From Sphingomicrobium sediminis (lineage in GTDB: Bacteria > Pseudomonadota > Alphaproteobacteria > Sphingomonadales > Sphingomonadaceae), in NCBI RefSeq assembly GCF_023805295.1, contig NZ_JAMSHT010000001.1, positions 1,488,001-1,552,000 of the forward strand: a DNA stretch of 64,000 nucleotides, read 5' to 3'. The position numbers were made by a program, and so were the translations under genes. The notes beneath the pieces were generated by a model. That model searched no databases, had not been told where the DNA came from, and worked only from the letters and a program-made list of their open reading frames with translations. This document shows positions 8,659-19,672 of the stretch, in pieces; position 1 is the first letter of the stretch, and every line of letters begins with the position of its first letter.

Positions 8659-10014
8659 ATGAACGCGATGTCCAAGGTGCTGCAGAGCGACGCATCTAAC
8701 GAATATGACCTCGAACGGGGTCTGAAGATGTATGACCTTTCCGGCGATCTGGCGGTCCGCGCCAAGACGCTGTTCGAAGCCATTGAAGGCGTCGAAATCG
8801 AGATGGCCCGCGAATTCTGGCGCCGTTATGCCAAGTCGCCCGAGGTCCAGGAAACGTTCGACAATGGCAAGATCGAAAGCCTCGCCGAACGCATCGTCCC
8901 CTATATTCGCAAGAAGTTTGTCGCCATCGACCAGCCGGGCTGGACCGAAAATGCCCGCGCCTATGTCGAGCGCTCATTGGATGCAGATATCAGCCTGTCG
9001 ACGCTGCTCGCCGGTGTGTCTGCGCAGACCGAAGCCGCCTTTGCCGCCATCCGCAAACATTCGGTGAGCGAGGAACAGGTCGTCATCTTTGCGCGCACCC
9101 TGTCGGAAATTCAGGCCTTGGAAGTCGACTGCTTCATCCACCATGCCATCTCGCTCACTCGCGCTCAGGCCGATCTTGCCCAGTCGCGTCAGGCGGGCGA
9201 ATTTAACGACCAGGTGCTCGGCGTCGTCGACAGCTGCGCCAGCGAAAGCGAACAGCTGCGCGGCCGTGCCAGCCAGTCCGCTGCCTCGGCGCGCGGCATG
9301 CTCGGCAAGACCAGCGAAGTCGCCGCTGCCGCCGAACAGAGCGCCGTCGCCATGCGCGAGGCTGCGCAGACTGCCGCCGGCCTCATCCGCGCCATCGAGG
9401 ATGCACGGAACGAGGTCGAAACTGCAGCCGACGTCGCCACCCGCGCCGGCGGCCAGGCCCGCGAGGCCGTCGAGGTCAGCCAGGCGCTGTCGGGCCATGT
9501 CAGCTCGATCGAGGAAATCCTTGGTTTGATCCGAGACATTGCCGGCCAGACCAACCTGCTCGCCTTGAACGCCACGATCGAAGCCGCCCGAGCGGGCGAT
9601 GCCGGCCGTGGCTTTGCCGTCGTGGCGCAGGAAGTGAAGTCGCTCGCCAGCCAGACGGCGCGCGCGACCGACGATATCACCACCAAGATCGCCGCCATCA
9701 CCTCGGCCACCAAGCAGACGGTCGATTCCAATGCTTCGATCGAGAATACTGTCGCCGACGTCCAGAAGTCGGCCGACCGCATCCGCGAGGCGATGGAACA
9801 GCAGGCACAGACCGTGACCACAATCACCGCCGCCGTCGACGAGACCGCACTCGCCGCCGACTCGATGAGCTCGACCATCGCCACCATCCGCAGCGACACC
9901 GAAGCGGTCGCCAAGGATATCGATGGCGTCGAGGAAGGGTTTGGCCGCTTCAGCCAGCAGATTTCGAACTTCCGCGACGCGACTCAGCAATTCGTCGCCC
10001 GCTTCGCCGTCTAG
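8659..10014 (+). CDS. Soluble methyl-accepting chemotaxis protein, globin-like sensor domain
   Basis: A cytoplasmic chemoreceptor of about 451 residues with no transmembrane segment. Residues 1-175 are an all-helical sensor resembling protoglobin/globin-coupled sensors, but I find no obvious proximal His at the expected place, so haem binding is doubtful. Residues 200-440 form the antiparallel signalling coiled coil with the hairpin tip [20 protein letters not shown] and [15 protein letters not shown], which binds CheA/CheW. The start is uncertain among a TTG at 8650, ATG at 8659 and ATG at 8668 (GGAAAG ten bases before the last). It is followed after 7 bases by a paralogue with a nearly identical signalling half. 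No che genes are in the window. Confidence 0.9.
   Translation: MNAMSKVLQSDASNEYDLERGLKMYDLSGDLAVRAKTLFEAIEGVEIEMAREFWRRYAKSPEVQETFDNGKIESLAERIVPYIRKKFVAIDQPGWTENARAYVERSLDADISLSTLLAGVSAQTEAAFAAIRKHSVSEEQVVIFARTLSEIQALEVDCFIHHAISLTRAQADLAQSRQAGEFNDQVLGVVDSCASESEQLRGRASQSAASARGMLGKTSEVAAAAEQSAVAMREAAQTAAGLIRAIEDARNEVETAADVATRAGGQAREAVEVSQALSGHVSSIEEILGLIRDIAGQTNLLALNATIEAARAGDAGRGFAVVAQEVKSLASQTARATDDITTKIAAITSATKQTVDSNASIENTVADVQKSADRIREAMEQQAQTVTTITAAVDETALAADSMSSTIATIRSDTEAVAKDIDGVEEGFGRFSQQISNFRDATQQFVARFAV
9304..9911 (+). repeat. Near-identical signalling-domain repeat (partner 10616-11223)
   Basis: The two adjacent chemoreceptor genes share a stretch of about 600 bases, offset by 1312 bases, that encodes almost the same protein from [12 protein letters not shown] to the segment after the tip and methylation region. 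The flanking sensor domains and last 30 residues are quite different. Many codons differ only at third positions. The pattern is a tandem duplication, kept similar by selection or gene conversion. Confidence 0.85.
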
Positions 10015-10021
10015 GAGAGAG

Positions 10022-11326
10022 ATGAGCATGACCGAGCCTTCCAACCGCAAGATGCGTGCCCTCCAGCCCATCACCGATGCGCAGGTCGGCGCTCGTGTCG
10101 ACGCCTATCTGGGCGACCCCGACTTCGTGCGCGATCACCAGGAAGTCTGGCCGCTGCTCGAGGACGAACTGAAAGCCGCTGCGCGCCAGCATTTCGGCAA
10201 TCGCGGAGAGGATTTCGTGACCCGCTTGTTCGGCACCGAGCCGAGCGAAGCCTGGGTCCGCGATGTCGCCCAGATCGGCATCGTCCTGTTCGGGGAGGAG
10301 GAATCGATCCCCAACTGGAACGTGAAACGCACCGCGATGACCAAGGAAGTGCTCGCCAAGGTTCGCGACAAGACCGACGATCCGGAAACCGGCAAACGCG
10401 TCGCCCATGCGATGTTGACGACAATGCTCTACACCGCCGACATCATCCTCGCGCAGGTCGCCGTGTGCGAAAGCCGCGAGGCTGCCGAGGAACGCACCGT
10501 CCATGGCCGCCTGTTCCAGCGCCAGGTCAAGCAGATCAGCGGCACCGCCGCCGACAAGGCGCGTCACATGCTGACGCGCGCCGAAACCACGGCCGAAAGC
10601 GCCAAGGGCATGATCGGCAAGACCAGCGAAGTCGCTGCAGCCGCCGAACAGAGCGCCGTCGCGATGCGCGAAGCTGCGCAGACCGCCGCCGGCCTGATCC
10701 GCGCCATCGAAGATGCCCGCGCCGAGGTCGAAACCGCCGCCGATGTCGCCACCCGCGCCGGTGGGCAGGCCCGCGAGGCCGTCGAAAGCTCCGAAGCGCT
10801 GTCGGGCCATGTCGCCACGATCGAGGAAATCCTCGGCCTCATCCGCGACATTGCCGGCCAGACCAATTTGCTCGCACTGAACGCCACCATCGAAGCTGCG
10901 CGTGCAGGCGATGCCGGTCGTGGCTTTGCCGTCGTCGCGCAGGAAGTGAAATCGCTCGCCAGCCAGACCGCACGCGCCACCGACGACATTACTGCCAAGA
11001 TCACCGCCATCACCGCGGCGACCAAGCAGACGGTCGACAGCAACGCCTCGATCGAACGCACCGTCGAGGATGTCCAGAAGTCCGCTGACCGCATCCGCGA
11101 AGCCATGGAGCAGCAGGCGCAGACCGTGACGACGATCACCGCTGCAGTCGACGAGACCGCGCTGGCTGCCGACAGTATGTCGAGCACCATCGCCTCGATC
11201 CGCGGCGAGACCGAAGCCGTCGCCAGCTCGATCGGCGAGGTAAAGGCCGATTTCGACGACTTCACCCAGCAGATCGACAGCTTCTCCAAGGCATCGAGCG
11301 ACTTCGCGGCCAACGTCGCGGCATAA
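10022..11326 (+). CDS. Soluble methyl-accepting chemotaxis protein, second tandem copy
   Basis: A chemoreceptor of about 434 residues without membrane segments. The N-terminal sensor (residues 1-180) is helical and only remotely like that of the upstream copy; [20 protein letters not shown] marks the region where globin-coupled sensors carry their haem His, but no His is there. The signalling half (residues 195-400) nearly repeats the upstream copy, including [23 protein letters not shown] lies five bases before the ATG at 10022, with a second ATG two codons on. Two receptors with one output module but two sensors could integrate two inputs on the same kinase. Confidence 0.9.
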   Translation: MSMTEPSNRKMRALQPITDAQVGARVDAYLGDPDFVRDHQEVWPLLEDELKAAARQHFGNRGEDFVTRLFGTEPSEAWVRDVAQIGIVLFGEEESIPNWNVKRTAMTKEVLAKVRDKTDDPETGKRVAHAMLTTMLYTADIILAQVAVCESREAAEERTVHGRLFQRQVKQISGTAADKARHMLTRAETTAESAKGMIGKTSEVAAAAEQSAVAMREAAQTAAGLIRAIEDARAEVETAADVATRAGGQAREAVESSEALSGHVATIEEILGLIRDIAGQTNLLALNATIEAARAGDAGRGFAVVAQEVKSLASQTARATDDITAKITAITAATKQTVDSNASIERTVEDVQKSADRIREAMEQQAQTVTTITAAVDETALAADSMSSTIASIRGETEAVASSIGEVKADFDDFTQQIDSFSKASSDFAANVAA

Positions 11327-11365
11327 GCCTTTTCCTCCTGCCGCCGGCCCGCTAGTCAGGCCTTT

Positions 11366-12067
11366 ATGAACGTCCTCATCACCGGGGCCAGCCGCGGCAT
11401 CGGCGCGGCCGCGCTCGCCGCGCTCCGCGGCGATGGCCACGACGTCGTCGGCCAGTCGACCGGCGGTGGCGACGGCCTCATCGCCGCCGATTTCACCGAC
11501 CCCTTCGCGCCGCGCGCCTTGTGGGAGGCCGCCTTGGCGCGCCTCGGCGGACGGATCGACGTGCTCGTCAACAATGCCGGCATCTTCGAGCCCGTCGCCG
11601 ACGATGCGGACGAAGCCGACTGGCACGCCGCCTGGGCGCGCACCATGCAGGTCAACTTACAGGCCAGCGCCGATCTCTGCCGCCTTGCAATCCATCATTT
11701 CCGCGACACTGGCAGCGGGCGCATCGTCAATGTTGCCAGCCGCGCCGCCTATCGCGGCGATTCGCCGCAGCATTGGCATTATGCCGCCTCCAAGGGCGGG
11801 ATGGTGGCGATGACCAAGTCGATCGCGCGCGGCTATGCCGGAGAGAATATCCTCGCCTTCGCCGTCTGCCCCGGCTTTACCATGACCGGCATGGCTGAAG
11901 ACTATGTCGAAAGCCGCGGCGGCGAAAAATTGCTCGCCGACATCCCGCTGGGCCGTGTCGCGAGCCCCGAAGAAGTCGCCGAAACCATCCGCTGGCTCGC
12001 CGTTTCGGCACCGGCAAGCGCCACCGGCGCCATCCTCGACGTCAATGGAGCAAGCTTTGTCCGATAA
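11366..12067 (+). CDS. Short-chain dehydrogenase/reductase (SDR)
   Basis: A 233-residue NAD(P)-dependent oxidoreductase. The nucleotide motif TGASRGIG is at residues 6-13, NNAG at about 70, and the catalytic Ser in NVASRAAY precedes YAASK (Tyr and Lys of the SDR triad). The cofactor-recognition region after beta-2 (GQSTGGGDG) has no clear Asp or Arg pair, so NADH or NADPH preference cannot be called. The PG-motif FAVCPGFTMTGM is normal for the family. The substrate is unknown. The gene ends inside the start region of the following beta-lactamase gene, suggesting one transcript through prmA. Confidence 0.92.
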   Translation: MNVLITGASRGIGAAALAALRGDGHDVVGQSTGGGDGLIAADFTDPFAPRALWEAALARLGGRIDVLVNNAGIFEPVADDADEADWHAAWARTMQVNLQASADLCRLAIHHFRDTGSGRIVNVASRAAYRGDSPQHWHYAASKGGMVAMTKSIARGYAGENILAFAVCPGFTMTGMAEDYVESRGGEKLLADIPLGRVASPEEVAETIRWLAVSAPASATGAILDVNGASFVR

Positions 12068-12995
12068 GAGCCTTCTCGCCATGTCCGCAGCCCTCGCGCT
12101 CGCCGCCTGCACCACCGCGCCGCAGGGTGCGCTTGTGACCGAAACGCCGGGCGATCCCATCCCCGACCCCTTCCCCTTCAGCGCCTTTGCCGAGCAATGC
12201 GAGGATTGGGACGAGTGGGAGAAACCCGCACCCGTCGTGCGCATCTATGGCGGTACCTACCTGGTCGGTACGTGCGGCATCTCCTCGGTGCTCATCACCA
12301 CGCCCGAGGGCCACGTCCTCCTCGATGCCGGGACCGAGCGCGGCGCCGAGCTTATCCTCGACAATGTCCGCCGCGCCGGCTTCTCCCCGCGCAACATCCG
12401 CTATCTCGCCTTCAGCCACGAACATTATGACCATGTCGGTGGCATGGCCGCGATCAAGCAGGCCAGCGGCGCAACGCTCGTCTCCAGCCCGCAGGCCGCG
12501 CCCGTCATGGGCACCGGGCAAGTCATGGAAGACGACCCCCAGCACGGCACGCACGACGCCTTCACGCCGATCGCGCCCGACGAGGTGCTGGTTACCAGCC
12601 AGCCGATCGAGGTCGCTGACCTCATCGTCACACCGCTTGCCACGCCCGGTCATACGCCCGGCGCGCTGAGCTGGCAGTGGATCGATTGCGAAGGCCTCGA
12701 TGACAATCGCACCTGCCTGTCGATCGTCTATGCCGACAGCCTCTCGCCCGTCTCGGCCGAAGGCTATCGCTTCAGTGATCATCCCGACTATCTCGCCGCC
12801 TATCGCGCCGGGCTCGATGCGCTGGCCGAATTACCCTGCGACATCCTGCTGACCCCGCATCCCAGCGCCAGCGACATGATCGACCGCTTTGCCGGCGATG
12901 CCGACATTCTCGACGAGACCGCCTGCCAGCGATACGCCGACGAGGTGCGCCGACGCCTCGACCAGCGGATCGAGGAAGAGACGGCAATGCTATGA
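12057..12995 (+). CDS. Subclass B3 metallo-beta-lactamase (predicted)
   Basis: A zinc hydrolase of about 312 residues. Numbered from a TTG start, the zinc site HEHYDH places H121, H123, D125 and H126, with H199 in PGHTPG and H268 in PHPS. The segment YADSLSPVSAEGYRF is characteristic of the B3 subclass. B3 enzymes hydrolyse penicillins, cephalosporins and carbapenems in the periplasm. A signal with lipobox ALAAC suggests a lipid-anchored form. The TTG at 12057 has GGAG six bases upstream; an ATG at 12045 is the alternative, and both overlap the SDR stop. The HEH in place of the more usual HAH is a minor variant. Activity is inferred. Confidence 0.88.
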   Translation: MSDKSLLAMSAALALAACTTAPQGALVTETPGDPIPDPFPFSAFAEQCEDWDEWEKPAPVVRIYGGTYLVGTCGISSVLITTPEGHVLLDAGTERGAELILDNVRRAGFSPRNIRYLAFSHEHYDHVGGMAAIKQASGATLVSSPQAAPVMGTGQVMEDDPQHGTHDAFTPIAPDEVLVTSQPIEVADLIVTPLATPGHTPGALSWQWIDCEGLDDNRTCLSIVYADSLSPVSAEGYRFSDHPDYLAAYRAGLDALAELPCDILLTPHPSASDMIDRFAGDADILDETACQRYADEVRRRLDQRIEEETAML

Positions 12996-13885
12996 GCTGG
13001 CGCGTCACCCTCGATTGCAGCCGCGCCGAAGCGCAGGCCATCGCCGAAACCGGCGAGCTCGCCTTTGCCATGTACGACCAGCCCCCCGTCCTGGTCGCCG
13101 AAGAACCCGACGAGGACCAGCCCGAACAATGGTGCCTGCGCGCCTATTTCGAGGCCGAGCCGACGACGCAGGAGCTGATCCTGTTGAAACGCCTCGCCTC
13201 GGGCGAACCCCATGTCGAGCATCTCGATGACGAGGATTGGGTGACCATGAGCCAAGCCGGGATCGAGCCGATCCGCGCCGGGCGTTTCCATGTCCACACC
13301 CCGCAATTTGCCTGCATCACCGATGAGGGCGTGATCGATTTCACCGTCGAGGCCGGCCTTGCCTTCGGGACCGGCCAGCATGACACGACTGCGGGCTGCC
13401 TCGAGGCGATCGACAGCATTGCCGATGAAGGCCGCAATTATTCCAACATTGCTGATATCGGAACTGGCACCGGCCTGCTCGCCTTTGCCGCGCATCGCCT
13501 CTGGCCCAAGGCGCGGATCGTCGCCAGTGACATTGACCCCGTCGCCATCGAGGTCGCCGAGGGCAATGCCAGCCTCAATCGCATCCCGGTCGGCGAAGGC
13601 TCGGGCCATGTCCTGCTGCTCACGGCGGCAGGGCTCGGCCATCCGATGATTGCGCGGTTGAAGCCTTTCGACCTGCTGATCGCCAACATTCTCGCCGGTC
13701 CGCTGATCGATCTGGCGCCCGGATTTGCCGGTGCGTTGGCCGATGGCGGGACGATGATTCTGTCCGGCCTGCTAGACGATCAGGCCGATCGCGTCGCTGC
13801 CGCCTATGAGTCGCAGGGCCTCACCTTGCGCGAAAAAGGCAGCGGCCAGTGGCGTGTGCTGGTGCTGGAAAAACCGGCAAAATAA
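12992..13885 (+). CDS. prmA: Ribosomal protein L11 methyltransferase
   Basis: PrmA trimethylates ribosomal protein L11 using S-adenosylmethionine. The 297-residue protein has an N-terminal substrate-recognition domain (to about residue 110). AFGTGQHDTT precedes the SAM-binding motif DIGTGTGLLAFAA, followed by the acidic loop ASDIDP and the catalytic-region motif NILAGPL. The ATG overlaps the previous stop by four bases (ATGA), which indicates coupling to the beta-lactamase gene. Confidence 0.95.
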   Translation: MSWRVTLDCSRAEAQAIAETGELAFAMYDQPPVLVAEEPDEDQPEQWCLRAYFEAEPTTQELILLKRLASGEPHVEHLDDEDWVTMSQAGIEPIRAGRFHVHTPQFACITDEGVIDFTVEAGLAFGTGQHDTTAGCLEAIDSIADEGRNYSNIADIGTGTGLLAFAAHRLWPKARIVASDIDPVAIEVAEGNASLNRIPVGEGSGHVLLLTAAGLGHPMIARLKPFDLLIANILAGPLIDLAPGFAGALADGGTMILSGLLDDQADRVAAAYESQGLTLREKGSGQWRVLVLEKPAK

Positions 13886-13960
13886 CGCCTCGGCGCACCT
13901 CGATCACGCTTCGTGCCCAGAATCGGAACGGCGCGGGTGGACCATTCGCTGTTCTCATAT

Positions 13961-14500
13961 ATGACCCGCGTCGAGATGACAGCCGAGCCCGCCCACCTAA
14001 GAAAACGCGACCGCCTGCGTCGCCTGTTTCGTCGACCGCGCCTTCGTGGCCGCGTGGCGATGATGGCCGGCGTGCCCGCGCTTGCGCTGGCGAGCGTGCT
14101 CCCCGCCGAGCCCGTCGCCGCCGGTAAGGTCGAGCTCGTGCAGGAAGTCCCGCCGCCACCCGCGCCGATTGTCGAGATCGAGCCCGAAGTGGTCGAGCCG
14201 CCCCGCACCCTGCTGGGCGAGACCGAGGCGAGCTATTATGGCGCACGCTTTGCCGGTCGGCTGACGGCGAGCGGCGAGACGTTCGATCCCGAACAGCCGA
14301 CGGCGGCGCATCGCACCCTGCCGTTTGGCACGATGGTCGAGGTCACCAACCTCGCCAACGGCAAGACCGTCATCGTCAAAATCAACGATCGCGGCCCCTT
14401 CCATGACGACCGCGACATCGACCTGTCGCGAAGCGCTTTCGAGCAAATTGCCGACAAGAGCCGCGGCACTGCCCGCGTCACCATATCGGCTATCGGCTAA
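13961..14500 (+). CDS. rlpA: RlpA-family septal/peptidoglycan protein
   Basis: A protein of about 179 residues with a basic N-terminus, one membrane or signal segment (AMMAGVPALALASVLPAEPVAA), a Pro/Glu linker, and a C-terminal double-psi beta-barrel of the RlpA type (ASYYGARFAGRLTASGE, TLPFGTMVEVTNL, VKINDRGPF, IDLSRSAFEQI). RlpA proteins are lytic transglycosylases or division-site peptidoglycan binders; there is no SPOR domain, so this is the short form. The catalytic-type Asp of NDRGPF is present. The start is uncertain (ATG at 13961 or 13976; no good Shine-Dalgarno). Its stop overlaps the convergent sigma-factor stop by four bases. Confidence 0.85.
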   Translation: MTRVEMTAEPAHLRKRDRLRRLFRRPRLRGRVAMMAGVPALALASVLPAEPVAAGKVELVQEVPPPPAPIVEIEPEVVEPPRTLLGETEASYYGARFAGRLTASGETFDPEQPTAAHRTLPFGTMVEVTNLANGKTVIVKINDRGPFHDDRDIDLSRSAFEQIADKSRGTARVTISAIG

Positions 14501-15681
14501 AGGCGCGCCAATCGCCGTTGCAGCATTGCCCGCGGTCCCGCCGCTTGCGTCAGTTCCAGCGCCCGCGTGACTGCGGTTCTGGCCCCTTCAACATCCCCAT
14601 GCTTTTCGAGCAAGTCTGCCTGCGCTGCATGCCATGGCCCAAAATCGGGCATGGGTTCGGGCATGGCCGCCAGCCCTGCCTCGACCTTGCCTGCGCACCC
14701 CAGCGCCACTGCCCGGTTGATCGCCACCACCGGCCCCGGATCGAGCCGTGCCAGCGCGTCGTAGAAAGTCACGATCGCCTCCCAATCGATACTGCCGCGA
14801 TATTTGCGCTGCGCATGCGCCAGGTGGATCAGCGCGAGGTATCGAAAACGCCCCGCGGGGTGCGCGAACGGTCGCTTGAGAAGGCCCGCTGCCGCCTCGA
14901 TCCGCACCGCGTCCCACAGGTCGGTATCCTGCTCCGACAAGGCGACCATATCGGCTCCCTCGCCCCGCGCTACCTCGCGCGAACGCGCAAGCAGCACCAT
15001 CGCCGCCAGTCCCAGCGCCTCCCCCTCCTCGGGCAGCACTTCCACCAGCAATAACGCCAGCCGCTCGACTTCCTCGGCAAGCTCGGCCCGCGCGCCCTCG
15101 CGATAGGCGGCGGCGAAAGCCAGTTCGAGCGTCATCAGGATGCCCTCGACCCGTTCGGGCCAAAAACGCCGGTGCGGCAGTTCGAACGGAACGCCGGCTT
15201 CGTTGATCTTGGCCTTGGCGCGGGTGATGCGCTGGCGCACCGCATCGACTTTGGCGAGAAGGCCGCTGGCGATCGCCTCCACCTCGACGCCCATCACGAC
15301 GCGCAAGGTCAGCGCGACGCGTGCCTCGATCGCGATGGCCGGGTGGCAGCAGATGAAGAGCAATTTCAACCGCTCGTCCGGTACCGCCTCGGGAAAGTCG
15401 ATGATATCGGCAGTATCGGCCACCTTTGCAGCCTCCTCCAGCGCCCTGGCCTCGCGCCCCGACTTACGCCGCGCATCGAGGATCTTTCGCTTGCCCGCGA
15501 CGAACAGGAAGGCGGACACGTCCTGCGGCCGTTCGCCGCTCGCGAGCAGTTTCTCGACCGCCGCGTCGAAGCCGTCTTCGGCGGCATCGAGATCACGAAA
15601 TTGCGCGGCAAGCGCGGCCACCACGCGGGGCCGCGCCGCCATGATGTCGTCGGCGAGGCTCAGTATTCGTCCATCGGCCAT
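14497..15681 (-). CDS. ECF42-type RNA polymerase sigma factor
   Basis: A 394-residue extracytoplasmic-function sigma factor with a long C-terminal extension. Region 2 lies in about residues 10-90 (RDLDAAEDGFDAAVEKLL, then AFLFVAGKRKILDARRK), and region 4 around 105-180 (LLFICCHPAI, ARVALTLRVVMGV, AVRQRITRAKAKI). From residue 190 on is the helical TPR/SnoaL-like extension (LYPEEGEALG-like segment, KYRGSIDWEAIVTFYDAL, INRAVALG) typical of ECF42. This group is usually paired with DGPF proteins instead of an anti-sigma factor, and such a gene lies immediately upstream here. The start is the ATG before ADGRILS, overlapping the DGPF gene by 22 bases. Confidence 0.9.
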   Translation of the reverse strand: MADGRILSLADDIMAARPRVVAALAAQFRDLDAAEDGFDAAVEKLLASGERPQDVSAFLFVAGKRKILDARRKSGREARALEEAAKVADTADIIDFPEAVPDERLKLLFICCHPAIAIEARVALTLRVVMGVEVEAIASGLLAKVDAVRQRITRAKAKINEAGVPFELPHRRFWPERVEGILMTLELAFAAAYREGARAELAEEVERLALLLVEVLPEEGEALGLAAMVLLARSREVARGEGADMVALSEQDTDLWDAVRIEAAAGLLKRPFAHPAGRFRYLALIHLAHAQRKYRGSIDWEAIVTFYDALARLDPGPVVAINRAVALGCAGKVEAGLAAMPEPMPDFGPWHAAQADLLEKHGDVEGARTAVTRALELTQAAGPRAMLQRRLARL

Positions 15682-16022
15682 ACCGGCCGCACCTCGACCG
15701 CACCGTTGCCGGGAATGGGGATCATCTTGGCCCACTCGATCGCCTCGTCGAGATTGGCGACATCGATGATGTAAAAGCCGCCAAGCTCTTCATGCGTTTC
15801 GGCAAAGGCCCCGTCGCGCACCACCGGCTCCCCGCCATTCTTGTAGTGCAACGTGGTCGCGGTATGCGCTTCCTTGAGCCGCTCGCCGGAAAATTCCACG
15901 CCCTTTTCGGCCATCGCGGCGGAGAATTTGTTGTGGCCCTCGATCACCTCGGCAACCACCTGGTCGCCATTCGGAACCGCGTAGGCGCTCTCATCCTCGT
16001 TGATCAAAATCACATATTTCAT
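15660..16022 (-). CDS. DGPF/YciI-like protein, partner of the ECF42 sigma factor
   Basis: A 120-residue ferredoxin-like fold protein of the YCII/DGPF family. It begins MKYVILINEDE and carries VVRDGAFAETHEELGGFY, in which the name-giving DGPF reads DGAF. It ends in an acidic EVRPVWPMDEY. DGPF genes are the standard neighbours of ECF42 sigma genes, and the two frames overlap here, so co-expression is near certain. The biochemical role of the family is not settled. A GAGGGGAG tract lies just before the start. Confidence 0.9.
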   Translation of the reverse strand: MKYVILINEDESAYAVPNGDQVVAEVIEGHNKFSAAMAEKGVEFSGERLKEAHTATTLHYKNGGEPVVRDGAFAETHEELGGFYIIDVANLDEAIEWAKMIPIPGNGAVEVRPVWPMDEY

Positions 16023-16045
16023 CGTCGCATCTCCCCTCGGAAACG

Positions 16046-16064
16046 AGCCTGCACCATGCAGGCT
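16046..16064 (-). terminator. Possible weak terminator after the ligA operon
   Basis: AGCCTGC and GCAGGCT form a 7-bp stem with a 5-base loop in the gap between the P-loop kinase gene and the DGPF gene. Only CGTTTCC follows on the leftward strand, so any intrinsic termination would be inefficient. Confidence 0.35.
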
Positions 16065-16112
16065 TCACGGGGAAGACGCCGCAGGGTCGGGCGATGCGAC
16101 AGGGGCACGAAA

Positions 16113-16579
16113 TTAGTAGATTTCGACCCTGAACCCTTCATCCTCCGAAGGCGGCACGAAGAAAGCCGAGAACTGGTCGTAGGTCGCTTCGTCGACCTGA
16201 TATTCATGCTCGCCTTCGGCGTTGCGGTCGGCCAGCCGCTGCTTGCAGATGGCATCGCTGACATCGAGATAATGGACGACCAATTCGGCACCGGCGCTGC
16301 CCGCGAGTAAGCTGGCCCATTCGCGCGATCTCACCGTATTGGCCTGGAAGTCGAGATAGAGGTCCTGCCCGCCGCGCAAGATAGCCACAAAATGCGGCGC
16401 CATCGCTGCCCGCATGCGGCGCGAAGCCGTGGCAAACTCGTCTAGATTGCGAATCTGACCAGGATAGAGAGTCGCCAGCAGATGGTCCTCGGAAACCAGC
16501 ACGCCATCGCCCGCTAGCTTCTTGGCCAATGTCGATTTGCCCGAGGCAATTTTGCCGCAAAAAAAGTGAAGCGTCGCCA

Positions 16580-16580
<1 letters not shown>
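16113..16580 (-). CDS. P-loop ATPase/kinase-like protein
   Basis: A 155-residue protein with Walker A GKIASGKST at residues 9-17. A Walker-B-like strand (DLYLDFQ) lies near 95, and a lid region with CKQRLADRNAEGEHEY follows. The size and layout match the small AAA_33/zeta-like kinase group, which phosphorylates small molecules or nucleotides. The acceptor is unknown. No antitoxin-type partner lies beside it, so a toxin role is not supported. Its start overlaps the ligA stop by one base, making it the last gene of the leftward run. Confidence 0.8.
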
Positions 16581-18920
<2,340 letters not shown>

Positions 18921-18924
<4 letters not shown>

Positions 18925-19655
18925 CGGCGCAGCGTCGCCTCGAGCAGGTCGACAAAGCTGTTCCAGCTGCGCTTGGCGGCATTGGCGTCGTGGCTCACGC
19001 CATCGATTTCCAGCTTGCCCGCATCGGGGTTGGTAAAGGCATGGCCGACCCCGCCATAGGCATGGATCTGCCAGTCGCAGGCACCCTGCTCGGTCAGTTC
19101 CTGTCCCAAGGCAACGACATCGGCAGGCGGAGCCATCGGATCGTCCCAGCCATGATAGACCGCAACCTTGGGCTTCACCTTCTGGGTGGCGAAATTCGGG
19201 ATCTTGAGAAGGCCGTGAAAGCTGGCCGCAACCTCGAAGTCCGCGCCCGAACGCGCGAGGTCGAGGGTACACAGCCCGCCAAAGCAGAAGCCCATCACCG
19301 CCACCTTAGTCTCGTCGACACTGTCGAGGCCCTTGGCGAAGTCGAGGATGGCCTGCTGCTGCTTCACATAGGCGCCGCGATCCTCGAGACGCTTGTTCAT
19401 TTCCTCGAAGGCGCGACCGCGATCTTCTTCGTTGCCGCCATCGAGACCATGCATGTCCTTGCCGAACGTGTCGGCTGCCAGCACCGAATAGCCAAGGTCG
19501 ACCAGTCGGTGGCCATGATCGATCTCGACCGGCCCGCGATTGAGGAAGCTCGGCAGGATGACCACGCCAGGCCGCGCGACCCCGCTGCCATCGTCCATCG
19601 CAAGGTGGACGAGCTCGGTGCCGTCATGGGTCTGGGTGAGTTCGGTGTGGTTCAT
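18921..19655 (-). CDS. Dienelactone hydrolase family protein
   Basis: A 244-residue alpha/beta-hydrolase with a Cys nucleophile in GFCFGG (C124), as in dienelactone hydrolases. The acid is in GWDDPMAP and the His in GGVGHAFTNPDA. Family members open lactone rings in aromatic degradation, but many act on other esters; no degradative genes are nearby. The ATG at 19655 has AGGGAAG nine bases upstream. A TTG at 19676 that overlaps the recN stop is a less likely start. Confidence 0.9.
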
Positions 19656-19672
19656 GGACGTATCTTCCCTGT

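Noticed and set aside
9950..11626. A 558-codon frame opposite the second chemoreceptor
   Set aside because: A Gly/Asp/Arg-rich shadow of the repetitive receptor sequence; no Shine-Dalgarno or family.
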